DNA of 7,275 nucleotides from Ferrithrix thermotolerans DSM 19514 (lineage in GTDB: Bacteria > Actinomycetota > Acidimicrobiia > Acidimicrobiales > Ilumatobacteraceae): assembly GCA_945878705.1 (NCBI GenBank), contig CAMCUE010000058.1, positions 1 to 7,275 on the forward strand. The letters are read 5' to 3'. The notes below the pieces were generated by a model, which was not told where the DNA came from, did not search any database, and saw nothing but the letters and a program-made list of their open reading frames with translations. Shown here one piece after another: positions 6,344-7,275 of this stretch; within the stretch, counting starts at the first letter, position 1, and each line of letters starts with the position of its first letter. The position numbers were made by a program, and so were the translations under genes.

Positions 6344-7275
6344 CCTCAGGTAAAAAGTTAATTTCAATTGTCATTCCGGCTTATAACGAAGAAGACTGTG
6401 TTGACGAACTAGCACGGCAATTAACTAATGTAATGAACAAACTGAAAAAATATCAGTTTGAAGTTTTGATTGTCGAAAATGGGTCTAAAGACAAAACTTG
6501 GCCATTACTTCAAAAAATTGCTGCAACTGATAAGCGATTTAAACCGATTCGTTTGTCTAGAAATTTTGGAATGGACGGAGGCGTAACTGCAGGGCTTGAA
6601 CTAGCGACAGGCGACGCCTGTGTGATTATGACTGCCGACCTACAAGATCCTCCTGAATTGATAATTGACTTCGCAAAAAAATGGGAAGAAGGATTTGAAA
6701 ATATTTACATGATTGTTGAGAAACGAGAAACAAGTGGTTTTCTCAGACGGATCAACTCTCGAATGTTTTACTTTGTCGCCGATCGACTGACTGGTGGGCT
6801 AATTCCAAAAGGGGTTAGTGACTTTCGATTAGTTGATCGAAAAGTTTATGAAGTAGTCAGATCTATGCATGAAAGTAACCGCTTTGTTCGTGGGCTATTT
6901 GCATGGGTTGGCTTTAAATCTTTTGGCATTAGCCGGCCACGGCCAGCCCGTTTCGGCGGCGAATCTAAAGCAAAGTTAACAACCGTGTTGCGACTTGCGA
7001 AGCACGGAATCCTGTCTTTTTCAGATGTTCCACTGAGGTTTATCACCTGGTTCGGAATCGGCTGCTCAGGAATCGCACTCGGAACGATGGTGGTCTTTGC
7101 AATTCTTAAATTTATCATTGGTACACCGTTTGCTGGTTTTGCGACAATCGTAACTCTTATTTTGTTTTTCTTCGGTTTGCTTTCTTTTATGATTGGAATA
7201 CTCGCCGAATATGTGGCGATGATTCACTCTGAAGTTAAGAACCGACCGAATTTCATTATTGCCGAAGTGATTAAT
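6340..7275 (+). CDS. Polyprenyl-phosphate-type family 2 glycosyltransferase (3' end missing)
   Basis: 312 residues are present and the frame is still open at the right edge; homologues end shortly after the [15 protein letters not shown] segment, so only a few residues are probably missing. GT-A fold of the DPM1/GtrB/ArnC group, which transfers a sugar from a nucleotide donor to a polyprenyl phosphate on the cytoplasmic face of the membrane. Visible are VIPAYNEED (11-19), VENGSKD (45-51), [15 protein letters not shown], the metal/donor motif TADLQDPPE (98-106) and SDFRLVDR (160-167). Two C-terminal membrane helices lie at about 231-260 and 265-292. ATG 6340 overlaps the RfbH stop as ATGA with no strong ribosome binding site, so translation is probably coupled. 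The pairing with RfbH suggests that it handles a surface-glycan sugar, though not necessarily the dideoxyhexose itself. Substrate specificity cannot be read from sequence. Confidence 0.92.
   Translation, partial: MTSGKKLISIVIPAYNEEDCVDELARQLTNVMNKLKKYQFEVLIVENGSKDKTWPLLQKIAATDKRFKPIRLSRNFGMDGGVTAGLELATGDACVIMTADLQDPPELIIDFAKKWEEGFENIYMIVEKRETSGFLRRINSRMFYFVADRLTGGLIPKGVSDFRLVDRKVYEVVRSMHESNRFVRGLFAWVGFKSFGISRPRPARFGGESKAKLTTVLRLAKHGILSFSDVPLRFITWFGIGCSGIALGTMVVFAILKFIIGTPFAGFATIVTLILFFFGLLSFMIGILAEYVAMIHSEVKNRPNFIIAEVIN

Noticed and set aside
6846..7118. A 90-codon minus-strand open frame opposite the glycosyltransferase.
   Set aside because: The plus strand here encodes conserved [18 protein letters not shown] sequence and the first membrane helix, so the antisense frame is a shadow.

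Overview
This window looks like a piece of an actinobacterial chromosome, most likely from an Acidimicrobiia-like aquatic lineage. That placement is inferred from protein resemblance and not proven. The helicase resembles actinobacterial UvrD2-type proteins. The racemase is very close to mycobacterial Mcr. The PIG-L deacetylase and the PH-SHOCT protein resemble versions common in uncultured Actinobacteria. Base composition is moderate rather than GC-rich, and it is even along the window, so no recently acquired island stands out. Gene packing is extremely tight. There is no intergenic stretch longer than about 45 bases, and no rRNA, tRNA, CRISPR array, insertion sequence or convincing terminator was seen.

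Layout. Bases 1-918 (minus strand) hold the N-terminal 306 residues of a UvrD/PcrA-type superfamily 1 helicase that runs off the left edge. A 43-base divergent region (919-961) separates it from a rightward run of seven genes. In order these are: a two-helix membrane protein with a bacterial PH domain and a SHOCT tail (962-1564); an alpha/beta hydrolase (1567-2445); an alpha-methylacyl-CoA racemase of the CaiB/BaiF family (2451-3629); a PIG-L/LmbE-type zinc deacetylase (3641-4450); a histidine phosphatase (about 4443-5012); an RfbH-type CDP-4-keto-6-deoxyglucose 3-dehydrase (5024-6343); and a polyprenyl-phosphate-type family 2 glycosyltransferase (6340 to the right edge, nearly complete). The genes are 2-11 bases apart or overlap, so one transcript is likely.

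How they may work together. The last two genes overlap by four bases and make sense as a pair. RfbH makes the C3-deoxygenated intermediate of 3,6-dideoxyhexoses, and the membrane-anchored glycosyltransferase would load a sugar on a polyprenyl-phosphate carrier, which points to cell-surface glycan building. The hydrolase and racemase pair suggests metabolism of methyl-branched acyl-CoA or ester substrates. The deacetylase could act on an N-acetylated sugar or a mycothiol-type conjugate. The link between the lipid half and the sugar half of the operon is inference only.

The best candidate for something new is modest. It comprises a compact divergent promoter region where both genes may be transcribed leaderless from overlapping elements, and a mixed lipid/surface-sugar operon containing an intact [2Fe-2S]/PLP dehydrase. 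I saw no clear undescribed defence or mobile system.
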